From the NCBI RefSeq assembly GCF_004801405.1, contig NZ_SSOB01000021.1, forward strand, positions 62,001-126,000: DNA of 64,000 bases, in the 5' to 3' direction. The notes under the pieces are model-generated. The model did not search any database. It was not told the origin of the DNA and saw nothing but the letters and a program-made list of their open reading frames with translations. Numbering within the stretch: position 1 is the stretch's first letter; every line of letters begins with the position of its first letter. This document shows positions 34,770-43,078 of the stretch, one piece after another. Made by a program: the position numbers and the translations under genes. The stretch comes from Cohnella fermenti. Lineage in GTDB: Bacteria; Bacillota; Bacilli; Paenibacillales; Paenibacillaceae.

Positions 34770-35741
34770 TCAGAACAGCGCGGAATCCTTGTCCAGCTTG
34801 CGGGCGATCAGGTTGCTGCCCAGCACCAGGACGAAGGCAACCGTGGATTGCAGGAAGCCCGCCGCTGCGGACATGCCGACATCGCCGTTGATGCGCAGCC
34901 CCCGGTACACGAACGTATCGACGACATCGGTTGTCGAATAGAGCGTTGCCGCGCTGCCGACGACGGCATAGAACATGCCGAAGTCCGCGTTCATGATTCG
35001 CCCGACGGCCAGCAGCGTCAAGATGATCACCGTCGGCCGGAGCAGCGGGAGGCTGATGTACCACATCTGCTGCCACCTGGTCGCCCCGTCGATGGAGGCC
35101 GCTTCGTAGTAGGAGGAGTCGATGCCGGCCAGAGCCGCCAGGTAGATGACGCTGCCATAGCCCGTCACCTTCCACCGCATGATCAGCGCCAGAATGGCCG
35201 GCCACAGCCCCGGGGAGTTGTAGAAGTCAACCGGCTCGTGCCCGAAGTATCCGATAATGGTGTTGACGACCCCGACGTCCGTAAGCAGGTTGTATGTGAA
35301 TACGCCAACGACGATCCAGGAGATGAAGTAAGGCAGGAAGGTGATGGATTGAGCGACCTTCTTGAAGTACTTGCTGCGTATCTCGTTAAGCAGCAGCGCC
35401 AGCCCGATCTCGAACAGCAACCCAGTCGCGATGAACAGAAGGTTCAGCAATACCGTGTTCCGAATGGCGCGGAAGGCGTATTCCGAGCTGACCAGATACT
35501 CGAAGTTGTTCAGAAGCGGCTTGGCCCATTCGCTTCCGAACAAGCCGTTCGCGAACTGATAATTTTTGAACGCGACGACGATGCCGGCCATCGGCAGGTA
35601 ATTGAACAGCAGCAGCAGAACGAACACGGGCAGGAACATGAGATAGACCGACCCGTTCCTCGACATCTCGCCCAGGAAGCCTCGTTTCCTGGCGATTCGC
35701 GGCCCCGCCGTCGCCGCTTCCGTTCCTTCGATGGTATTCAT
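34770..35741 (-). CDS. Carbohydrate ABC permease, LplB type
   Basis: 323 residues with six membrane helices; EAA loop YYEAASIDGATRWQQMWYIS. It is first in the operon, with GGAGGAGGG before ATG 35741. A perfect 7-bp inverted repeat (ATCGGTG-CATT-CACCGAT, 35759-35776) lies just above the ribosome site in the leader. A phased array of four 16-bp dyads lies 150-320 bp upstream. Confidence 0.93.
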   Translation of the reverse strand: MNTIEGTEAATAGPRIARKRGFLGEMSRNGSVYLMFLPVFVLLLLFNYLPMAGIVVAFKNYQFANGLFGSEWAKPLLNNFEYLVSSEYAFRAIRNTVLLNLLFIATGLLFEIGLALLLNEIRSKYFKKVAQSITFLPYFISWIVVGVFTYNLLTDVGVVNTIIGYFGHEPVDFYNSPGLWPAILALIMRWKVTGYGSVIYLAALAGIDSSYYEAASIDGATRWQQMWYISLPLLRPTVIILTLLAVGRIMNADFGMFYAVVGSAATLYSTTDVVDTFVYRGLRINGDVGMSAAAGFLQSTVAFVLVLGSNLIARKLDKDSALF

Positions 35742-35892
35742 GCGGGAGCCCTCCTCCTATCGGTGCATTCACCGATTTCTCTCTTGCTATAAGCTTATCA
35801 GAGGGGGGCAGGGCCATCTATGAGGCGATCCTAAACTTTCCGGGGGGATATTAGCCTCTGTCGTCCCTGGCCTGGATGTCTTTGGCGATTTT

Positions 35893-36062
35893 ATATGAAT
35901 TTTCACATTCATCGGCTTGGATTGCGGGAATTTGCGGCGTTTTATGCGGTTTTTCGTATATATCCGGCACCTCGGGCCGGAATTTTCTCCATGAATGCGG
36001 TTTTTCACATATAATCGGGCAAAGCACCGGTGTCCGGCCTGCGCCAATGCGGTTTTTCACAT
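35893..36062. repeat. Phased dyad array A, four 16-bp units, 51-52 bp period
   Basis: Units at 35893 (ATATGAATTTTCACAT), 35944 (ATGCGGTTTTTCGTAT), 35995 and 36047 (both ATGCGGTTTTTCACAT). All fit ATRYG-N6-CRYAT, a dyad with complementary arms. Steps are 51, 51 and 52 bp, close to five helical turns. The array lies 152-321 bp upstream of the importer operon start. Array B at 39800-39970 has the same design and order. Confidence 0.85.
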
Positions 36063-36144
36063 AAAATTCGGCGGTCGCCGCATTGGGCGGGGGCGATGGG
36101 GTCCCCGCATTCGGCGGGTTTGGCGGGGAGCTGATACACATGCT

Positions 36145-36182
36145 GCAAAAAACGCCCGGCATCGGAGCGCGATACCGGGCGT
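36145..36182 (-). terminator. Terminator of the yesN-yesM-like operon
   Basis: Stem ACGCCCGGTATCG with its partner CGATGCCGGGCGT, then TTTTTT on the minus strand. It is a strong intrinsic terminator and separates this operon from array A and the importer genes. Confidence 0.92.
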
Positions 36183-36240
36183 CGTACAGGCAATTCGTAC
36201 AGAAGCGTCATACGAGAGGGACATGCCGAGCCCATAAGAC

Positions 36241-38034
36241 TCAGGAGCGTCGGGAGCCATCCCCCTCGTCGCCGGCGGAATGGAGGACGGGATGGCGCAG
36301 CGTAACGATTGTGCCCTCGCCGGGTTGGCTTGTTATCGTCAACCGGTACGCCTCGCCGAAGGACAACTGCAGCCGCTTGTTGACATTGCGAACGCCGACC
36401 CCGCGCAGCTTGCCGGACGGCACGGGCTCGCCCTCCAGGCAGCGCGCGATCTGGTCCTCGGACATTCCGACGCCGTTGTCGCTGAGAGTCAGCACCAGAT
36501 CGTCCGCCTCCCGGGCGACGGACAGCACGAGCTTGCCCTTGCCCGGATTGTTGCGGACCCCGTGGTGAATCGCATTCTCCACAAGCGGCTGCAGCAGCAA
36601 CCGCAAGAACGGCAGCTCGAGCAGGGCGGGGTCGACCAGGAACATCGTCCGCAGCGGTTCCCCGAGCCGCTTCTGCTCAATGGAGATGTACGCATTGACC
36701 TGCTCGATCTCGCGGCCCAGCGTCGTGATCTCGCTGCCTCCGTTCAAGCTGAGCCGCAGAAGGTTCCCGAGATTGGCGACCATCTCGCTGATGTCCGTCT
36801 GATGGTGTGCCTCCGCCTTCCAGCGGACGGCTTCCAGCGTATTGTACAGGAAGTGCGGATTGATCTGGTGGCTCAGCACCTGGAACTCCAGTTCGTTCTT
36901 GACCCGCTCCGAACGGGACGCCTCTTCGATGAGCTCCTCGATCCTTGCCACCATGCTGCCGTAGCCGCGATACAGCCATCCGATCTCGTCCTTCCGGTTG
37001 ACATAACGCGGCAGCGCTTGAACGGAATCGACCTTATGCCTGCGCATGTACTGAACGAGCCGGGCAACCGGATTCATGAACGAGATCGTCAGATAACCGA
37101 CGACCCCCAGGCTGCTGAGAGCGTATACAACCAGGAAAACGACAAACAAACGATTCACGCCGGCCAGCGAGCCGGTAAGCGAGGAGAGCGGCGTCGTGCC
37201 GATAATCATCCACGATTCCTGAGTCAGGTTGGTGTACGTTACCAAGTGCTGCACCCCGTTCAGCGTCCGATTTTCCGAACCGCTTCCCTCCCGTCCGGCT
37301 ATCTCCGCAAGCTCCTCCTCTTCAAGCAATCGCCCCCGGCTCTCGTAGCCCTTGGAGTCGAACAGCACCTCTCCCTCATCGTTCACCAGATAGATCCGAT
37401 TGTCGGCCACCCGCGCAGAGGGGGACAGGAATCGCCTTAGCTGATCGTCGGATAAATCCGTCTCGACAACTCCCCGCGGGATGCGGTCGTGCAGCCCTGT
37501 GAAGCGGTTGAACTTGGCCAGCAGCGGCACCGAATTCTGATTGTCCCCCGGTCGCAGCAACTGCCATGTCGGCGTAACGGACCCGGCCGCCTGCCGGAAC
37601 CACTCCGTCTCCTCCGGGGATCGGGCGTACCCCAGCGCATCGTTATAGATCGGGAACGAATCGGGGTGAATCGGGAAGATGCGAACGCGGAAGGCGTCGA
37701 CCGTGACGCTCTTGCCATATGCGAAGTTGAGCATCTCCAACACGAAGTCGCCTTCATCCATCGTCCCGCCCCCGCCCAGCAGCTCCTGAACCGTATCGTT
37801 GCCGATCACCTCGTTGATCTGATCCTTCAGACTCTGCAGATACTGGTCCATATTGCTTGCCGACTGCTCCGCGTAATCGAGCGAGAACATTGCATTCGCC
37901 TGAATAATCCCCTCGACGGACCGACTGTGGGAATAGAACGCGAAGAACGCGAACGGGATGATGGTGATCAGGAAGAAGACAACAATCATCTTCGTGCGGA
38001 AGGAGAGCGTCCGGCCAATGAATGAGTTACTCAT
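36241..38034 (-). CDS. Sensor histidine kinase, YesM type
   Basis: 597 residues from ATG 38034, which overlaps the regulator stop (ATGAGTAA) and has GGGGAG upstream. Membrane helix 1 is at about 15-37; an extracellular Cache-like sensor follows; helix 2 is at about 300-320; then HAMP. The His_kinase domain carries FQVLSHQINPHFLYNTLEAV (phospho-acceptor His in the QINPHFLYNTL block), and the ATPase domain has N-box PLVENAIHHGV and G1 SDNGVGM. It phosphorylates the AraC-type regulator encoded just upstream, in response to an extracytoplasmic ligand, probably a sugar or the loaded binding protein. Confidence 0.93.
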   Translation of the reverse strand: MSNSFIGRTLSFRTKMIVVFFLITIIPFAFFAFYSHSRSVEGIIQANAMFSLDYAEQSASNMDQYLQSLKDQINEVIGNDTVQELLGGGGTMDEGDFVLEMLNFAYGKSVTVDAFRVRIFPIHPDSFPIYNDALGYARSPEETEWFRQAAGSVTPTWQLLRPGDNQNSVPLLAKFNRFTGLHDRIPRGVVETDLSDDQLRRFLSPSARVADNRIYLVNDEGEVLFDSKGYESRGRLLEEEELAEIAGREGSGSENRTLNGVQHLVTYTNLTQESWMIIGTTPLSSLTGSLAGVNRLFVVFLVVYALSSLGVVGYLTISFMNPVARLVQYMRRHKVDSVQALPRYVNRKDEIGWLYRGYGSMVARIEELIEEASRSERVKNELEFQVLSHQINPHFLYNTLEAVRWKAEAHHQTDISEMVANLGNLLRLSLNGGSEITTLGREIEQVNAYISIEQKRLGEPLRTMFLVDPALLELPFLRLLLQPLVENAIHHGVRNNPGKGKLVLSVAREADDLVLTLSDNGVGMSEDQIARCLEGEPVPSGKLRGVGVRNVNKRLQLSFGEAYRLTITSQPGEGTIVTLRHPVLHSAGDEGDGSRRS

Positions 38035-39664
38035 CGTCGACTCCCCGCATCTGGCGGAACTCCATCGGAGAGAGTCCTGTAGACTTGCGGAATATTTTGG
38101 CAAAATGGACCGGGTCGCGGTAACCCACTTCTTGAGAAACCTGATACACTCGATATTTAACGTCGCCTAGCATCTCCTTGGCCTGCTCGATCCGGATGTC
38201 CGTGAGATGCTCCAGGAACGTTCGGTCCATCTCCTTCTTGAACAGCTTGCTGAGCCATACCGGCGTGACATGCACCTCGGACGCGACGGCCGTCAAGCTC
38301 AGATTGCAACGGAAGTGCTTGCGCATATAAGAGTCCGCTTCCTTGAGAATCTGATTCCGCGAGCCGGTCTGCTCCTTGACCTCCCGGGACAACTGGAGCA
38401 GCAGCGCCTCCGTCTTGCCCTGAAGCGACTCGAGCGTATTGTACCGTTCAAGCTGCTCCCACAGCAGAATGGGATTGCGCAGCCAGCTCTCGCCCTTCCA
38501 GCCCAGTCCCTTGGCCTTCTGGAACAGCTCCATCAGCCAGCCGAACAAGCCTTGCTGCACATCGCTGATCGGGCCTTTCCGCCAGCTCAGCACCAGCCGA
38601 TCGAAGCGCCGCAGCGCCTCCTTCAGCTCCTGCTCCGATCCGTACCGGATCAAGTCCATCATGGCCGCACTGTCCTGCAAGGCGATCTCGGGCAGCTCCT
38701 CCGCTTCCGCCGGCTCAAGGTCCTGGATCAGCCTGTTGCCGCCATATACCGCCTTCTGCTCCAGCAGGCTCAATGCCTCTCGATACATCTGAGGCAATCG
38801 GGACAGACGCCCGATCTCCGGGCTGACCGCCGCGCTGGCATTGACCTTGACGAACAGGTTGATTCGTTTGATCGATTCCGCGGCCAGAGCGACGATGCGT
38901 TCCCGTTCCTCGTCGCTCCCGCATTCCGCCGTCAGCACCCAGCGATCGCCCGCGCTGGGGTAGAACACGAATCGACCCGGGAACTGCTCCTCCCACGTCT
39001 GCTCGACCACGTTGCCGATCCCGAACAGGATCAGCCGTCTCTCAAGCTCCGGATTGCCCCGCTGCTCGGCAACGATATTCAGATCATCGACCTCGAAGAC
39101 AAGAATCGCCAACGGACCGCCGCCGAGCCAGGACAGCTCCAGCGCGGCAAGCCGGCTGGAGAGCGTGATCTCCTTGAAGGATAGATACGGCGATTCGATC
39201 CATTCCGTCAGCGTCTCCGCCCGCAGCCTGGGCAGAGCAAGCCGCAATTCCCCCATCATCCGCTGCTGGAGCTCCATATCGTTCCACTCGGCCCGAAGCT
39301 CGTCCTGGGTTCTGCGGATCACCTTGAGCAATTCGTCCGTCTGAATCGGCTTGAGCAGATAATCGGCCGCTCCGAGCTGCAGCGCTTCCCGGACCAGATC
39401 GAAGTCGTCATACCCGCTGATAACGATCGTTCGGATGAGCAGCCCCTTCTCTCGAGCCTGGCGAATCAGCTCCAGACCGGACATCCGGTTCATCCGGATA
39501 TCGGTAATGACCAGATCCGGCTTCTCCCGCTCGACGATCGCCAATCCCTCGTCGCCGTCGGCAGCCGTATACAGGGCGGTCAAGCCCAGATTCTCGCGAG
39601 ATAGCCGGGCCGCGAGTCCCTCTCGGATCTCGATCTCATCGTCCACGATCAGTATGCTGTGCAT
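38027..39664 (-). CDS. AraC-type response regulator, YesN type
   Basis: 545 residues. Receiver domain 1-120 with phosphate-accepting Asp in LVITDIRMNRMSG, Thr/Ser in TIVISGYDDF and Lys in YLLKPIQTDE. A long middle region links to the C-terminal AraC domain (about 440-540: NLSLTAVASEVHVTPVWLSK, then DPVHFAKIFRKSTGLSPMEF). It overlaps the kinase gene by 8 bases. It should activate the importer operon at 28183-35741. Array B lies 136-306 bp upstream of its start, in the same relative position that array A takes before the importer operon. Confidence 0.93.
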   Translation of the reverse strand: MHSILIVDDEIEIREGLAARLSRENLGLTALYTAADGDEGLAIVEREKPDLVITDIRMNRMSGLELIRQAREKGLLIRTIVISGYDDFDLVREALQLGAADYLLKPIQTDELLKVIRRTQDELRAEWNDMELQQRMMGELRLALPRLRAETLTEWIESPYLSFKEITLSSRLAALELSWLGGGPLAILVFEVDDLNIVAEQRGNPELERRLILFGIGNVVEQTWEEQFPGRFVFYPSAGDRWVLTAECGSDEERERIVALAAESIKRINLFVKVNASAAVSPEIGRLSRLPQMYREALSLLEQKAVYGGNRLIQDLEPAEAEELPEIALQDSAAMMDLIRYGSEQELKEALRRFDRLVLSWRKGPISDVQQGLFGWLMELFQKAKGLGWKGESWLRNPILLWEQLERYNTLESLQGKTEALLLQLSREVKEQTGSRNQILKEADSYMRKHFRCNLSLTAVASEVHVTPVWLSKLFKKEMDRTFLEHLTDIRIEQAKEMLGDVKYRVYQVSQEVGYRDPVHFAKIFRKSTGLSPMEFRQMRGVDDE

Positions 39665-39720
39665 GTCGCCTCACCCTTCCGGACTTCATTCGTCGCCATT
39701 CTGCGCGTCCCGTGCTGCCC

Positions 39721-39756
39721 CTTGATCCGTCTCTTGATCCGCCCCTTGATCCGACG
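39721..39756. repeat. Three 12-bp tandem repeats upstream of the yesN-like gene
   Basis: CTTGATCCG followed by TCT, CCC and ACG, at 39721, 39733 and 39745. A related CTGATCCGACGG lies at 39776. They sit 57-92 bp before the ATG, in the promoter or leader. Confidence 0.7.
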
Positions 39757-39799
39757 GCATCCGATCGCCTCGCACTGATCCGACGGCGGACGCGGTTTT

Positions 39800-39970
39800 A
39801 TGCGATTTTTCACATTCGTCGGCTTGGATTCGCAGGAATTGGAGCGTTTTATATGAAATTTCGCATATATGCGGGTCGTTTGGGGCGGAACAGCCTTCAC
39901 GAATGTGATTTTTCGCATAGAATCGTCCAAATCGCCCGTTATCGGGCAGCACGAATGTGAAATTTCGCAT
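39800..39970. repeat. Phased dyad array B, four 16-bp units, 51-52 bp period
   Basis: Units at 39800 (ATGCGATTTTTCACAT), 39851 (ATATGAAATTTCGCAT), 39903 (ATGTGATTTTTCGCAT) and 39955 (ATGTGAAATTTCGCAT); steps 51, 52 and 52 bp. The 35-bp spacer after the first unit matches that of array A at 26 of 35 positions without gaps. Arrays A and B are therefore homologous as whole elements. The rest of 39665-40136 shows no gene. Confidence 0.85.
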
Positions 39971-40136
39971 AAAACCCCGGCAACCATCGGCACTATCGCC
40001 GCCACGGCTCCCTCTCGCCCCCACTCTCGCCACTCGCCCAACCTCGTCGACGCCACGACCTCACTGGCCTCACCAGCTTCATCGGCAGTTTCGCTGCTCC
40101 TTGTAAGGGGCACGCGACACGCTGGCGAACCGCCCC

Positions 40137-40194
40137 AAAAAAAACAATCCAAACGAGAACGGGCCGGCAGCAACCGTCCTCGATCGTTTGGATT
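40137..40194 (-). terminator. Terminator of the alpha-mannosidase gene
   Basis: Minus-strand stem AATCCAAACGA/TCGTTTGGATT with a structured loop, then GTTTTTTTT. Confidence 0.92.
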
Positions 40195-40208
40195 ATTAAC
40201 AGGAGCGA

Positions 40209-42932
40209 CTATTCCAGCTCCGGCTTCAGGCATAGCGTCAGAATCTCGTAGGGCCGCACTTCGACTGTGGCGCCGCCGCTTCCGGAAGCCTCGACAGGAG
40301 CGAGAAGCTCCTCGAGAATGTTGGAGCGGTTCCAGACGGCCTTGTCGGGACAATCCAGCTCAAGCTCCGAAGGAGCGTCCGTCATATTAAACCAGCGCAT
40401 AACGAGCGAGTTATCCTCCCGCCCCGCCTTGACGCCGGTGAGCGCAGCCGAGGCCGAGCTCCAACGCAGAAGAGAGTCTCCCGAGCGCAATGGGCCCGGA
40501 TGAACTCCCGTCTGCACGGCCGTCCACGGGACCTGGCTCTGGTAGGCGAGATGGAACGAGCGCTCCCGGTCGCTTCCTCCGGCATGGGGAATAACCGTGT
40601 ACTCGCAGGTATGCTCTCCCAGGCATTGGGCGTCGGGCGTCGGGAACACTCCCCAGTCGCCGAGCTCGCTGACCGCACGAAGCAGCGTGATTGCCACCGT
40701 ATTGCTTGGGTCGCGGAGAACCTCGTATTCGTTAAGCCCCCGGTTGGCAATCGTGAGCCCGCCCCGCCGGTCGCCGATCTCGACGAATGCCTGCTGATGC
40801 TGGCAATTGCTCGGGTTCGTCCACTCGGGAGCGGGCGAATTCGCACGCACGGCCACCTCAAAGACCGAGTCGACCCGGTGCACGTCGGTGTCCGTTCCGC
40901 TTGGGAAAAGAACCCGGAGACGGTGGTCGGTCGCTTTATTATCGAAGGAGGTGCGTACGGCCACCCCCTGCGCCCCCGCATCGAGCGTCAGCGTCGTGCG
41001 AATCTCGAGCGGAGCCTCGTCGGAGCGGCGCTGCGCCTGCCTGTCGGGGATCGACGTCAGGGAACGGCTCTCCTCGGCCAGCCGATCGTCGGCGCCTGCG
41101 GGCACGCTCCACGAATGCACGATCTCGACGACCGTCCGCCGATCGGAGCGCTCAAGACAGGTCACACTTGCGCCAACGCCGAGAGTCGTGCACGGCGCCT
41201 CCCCTTCCGGCTGGCGGAAGGTGTATTCCGAGCCGATATCCCCGACATCCTCGTACGCGCCAAGATGCGGGTACAGGCGGCCGGTAAGCTTGTCGGTCAT
41301 CGTCCAGCTTCCGTCGGAATGAACGAGAACATGAATCCGCTCGTTCTCGAGCGTCGAATCGTTCGGGTCCGGCGTTCCCGCTGCCGCGGCACCCGCTCCC
41401 GGAACCAAGGCGAATAGAGCGGCCCCGAGGCGGGGAATGTCGCTGACCTGCAGAGAGATGCGCAGCCTCCTGGCGTAATAGGGAATCCGGAAGCGGGCGT
41501 CGGGCAAGTCGTAATTGAACCGGAAGCCCAAATCGACCACGCTTGCCGATATCGCCTCGCCCCGATCGTTAACAACGGTTCCTTCCGGGCTCGGCAGTCC
41601 CTTCAGCTCCGACGTCAGCTCCTTAACGCGCGAATAGTCGATGTCCCTGCGGTCCGTCTCCAGCTCGATCTCGACGGTGCCGCTTCTCTCCCAGCCGCTC
41701 GTATTGAATACAACGAACGGAATCGCTCCGGCGTGCCCGGCGAACGCGGACGTGTCGAACTGGTCGGCAAGCTCCCGAGCGGCGGAGGCGGCAATGGCCT
41801 GAGCCACCTGGCGGGATTGGTCGAACCGCGTCATCATCTCGCGGTGCACCTCGTCGATGCTGCAGCCGCAGATGCTGTCGTGCGGATGGTTCTGCATTAA
41901 TTTGCGCCATGCGTACTCCAGCTTCGCATGGGGATAAGCCGCGCCGTACCGGGCAGCCCAGGCGGCGAGCGGCTCCGCCACCTTCTCAAGCAGCGTCTGG
42001 CCCAACTGGTTCGCCTGCTTGATATAGACGCGGGCGGAGGCCGTGTTGACGAGCGTGCCCCAACCGTCCGTTCGTTGACTGCGAAGCTCTCCCTCCACGG
42101 TCGCCAAGTCGTCGGGAAGCTCCGCTCGCACGGCTTCGACATAGTCGACGAAGTTGGAATGGATAAACTCCATGTCCGGGCACACCTCTCGAGCCGTCGC
42201 CAAGGCGGCGGCCAGATCGGCCTGCACAGGCTGGTGGTCGCAGCCGTTCATGAACAGCAGATGGCGGGTCGATGCATAGGCTTCGGCCTTGGCGGTCCGG
42301 GCCTTCCAGTAGAGGCGGGCTTCTTCCGGATCGGTCGGAATCTCCATCCCGTTGTTGTACCAATTGGCGAAGAGAATTCCAAGCACCGAGCTGCCATCCG
42401 GCGACTTCCACCACATCTCCGAGAACGGCGATTCGAAGCTCGCTCCGTCGAACACCTGATTGTTTGCGCCGGTCGGTTTGACTCCCCTGCCGAATACCGC
42501 CGTCCGAATGCCTGCTTGAACGAGCAGTTGCGGAGCCTGCCCCATATTGCCGAACGAATCGGGGAAATAACCGATGAGCGCCGCTGCGCCGAACCTCTCC
42601 GCATCGCGCCGCCCGATCATCAGATTGCGAACATTGGCCTCCCCGCTCGTCAGGAATTCGTCCTGAAGCACATACCACGGGCCGATAATGAGCTTGCCCG
42701 CTTGCACAAGCCGGCGCAGCCGCTCCTCTTGCTCCGGCCTTATGGCCAAGTAATCGTCCAATATAATCGTCTGGCCGTCGAGGTGGAAGCTCTCGAAGCC
42801 TTCCTGCCGCTCCAGCAATTCGATCAATTGATCCATCATGTCCGTCAATTTTAACCGGTGCAGTTCGAATGGCATATACCATTCCCGATCCCAATGTGAA
42901 TGAGAGATGACATGGGCCTTGTGTAATTTCAA
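40209..42932 (-). CDS. GH38 alpha-mannosidase
   Basis: About 907 residues from TTG 42932 (GGGAG 8 bases upstream); GTG 42941 is possible. The family start motif HVISHSHWDREWY gives zinc ligands His and Asp. FPDSFGNMGQAPQLL supplies the nucleophile-region Asp, and the HDSICGCSIDEVHREM block carries the conserved His-Asp. The mid and C-terminal beta domains of GH38 follow. There is no signal peptide, so it acts in the cytoplasm on imported alpha-mannosides, possibly as phosphorylated or 2-O-linked oligosaccharides. A 17-bp element 75 bp upstream is shared with the promoter of the GntR/LacI-type regulator next door, which probably controls it. Confidence 0.93.
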   Translation of the reverse strand: MKLHKAHVISHSHWDREWYMPFELHRLKLTDMMDQLIELLERQEGFESFHLDGQTIILDDYLAIRPEQEERLRRLVQAGKLIIGPWYVLQDEFLTSGEANVRNLMIGRRDAERFGAAALIGYFPDSFGNMGQAPQLLVQAGIRTAVFGRGVKPTGANNQVFDGASFESPFSEMWWKSPDGSSVLGILFANWYNNGMEIPTDPEEARLYWKARTAKAEAYASTRHLLFMNGCDHQPVQADLAAALATAREVCPDMEFIHSNFVDYVEAVRAELPDDLATVEGELRSQRTDGWGTLVNTASARVYIKQANQLGQTLLEKVAEPLAAWAARYGAAYPHAKLEYAWRKLMQNHPHDSICGCSIDEVHREMMTRFDQSRQVAQAIAASAARELADQFDTSAFAGHAGAIPFVVFNTSGWERSGTVEIELETDRRDIDYSRVKELTSELKGLPSPEGTVVNDRGEAISASVVDLGFRFNYDLPDARFRIPYYARRLRISLQVSDIPRLGAALFALVPGAGAAAAGTPDPNDSTLENERIHVLVHSDGSWTMTDKLTGRLYPHLGAYEDVGDIGSEYTFRQPEGEAPCTTLGVGASVTCLERSDRRTVVEIVHSWSVPAGADDRLAEESRSLTSIPDRQAQRRSDEAPLEIRTTLTLDAGAQGVAVRTSFDNKATDHRLRVLFPSGTDTDVHRVDSVFEVAVRANSPAPEWTNPSNCQHQQAFVEIGDRRGGLTIANRGLNEYEVLRDPSNTVAITLLRAVSELGDWGVFPTPDAQCLGEHTCEYTVIPHAGGSDRERSFHLAYQSQVPWTAVQTGVHPGPLRSGDSLLRWSSASAALTGVKAGREDNSLVMRWFNMTDAPSELELDCPDKAVWNRSNILEELLAPVEASGSGGATVEVRPYEILTLCLKPELE

Positions 42933-43006
42933 GCGATTCACTCCCGCATATAATAGGAATTCGAATATATGATATATCATAATTTATGAAATATAAGAAA
43001 TCAATC

Positions 43007-43023
43007 TAAATATAGAATAACAA
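43007..43023 (-). promoter_or_regulatory. 17-bp promoter/operator element, copy 1
   Basis: Minus-strand TTGTTATTCTATATTTA, 75 bp upstream of the mannosidase start. It is identical to 44272-44288 before the regulator gene. It may be the regulator's operator, or a shared -35 region beginning with TTGTTA. Confidence 0.6.
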
Positions 43024-43059
43024 AAAAAGAACCGGCGGCCCCAAGCCTCCCCGGTTCTT
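43022..43059 (-). terminator. Terminator of the GntR/LacI-type regulator gene
   Basis: Minus-strand stem AAGAACCGG/CCGGTTCTT followed by TTTTT. It shows that the regulator and mannosidase are separate transcription units. Confidence 0.85.
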
Positions 43060-43078
43060 CCTCATCTTAATCGCTCGT

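Noticed and set aside
35787..36162. Small proteins with repeated 'CEKPH' / 'VKNRI' strings over array A
   Set aside because: The 51-bp period equals 17 codons and creates apparent peptide repeats, but the 52-bp steps break the frame and no ribosome site exists.
35893..39970. CRISPR arrays at the two sets of regularly spaced 16-bp units
   Set aside because: Repeats are too short and vary, the 'spacers' are homologous between the two arrays, there are only four units each and no cas gene is present.
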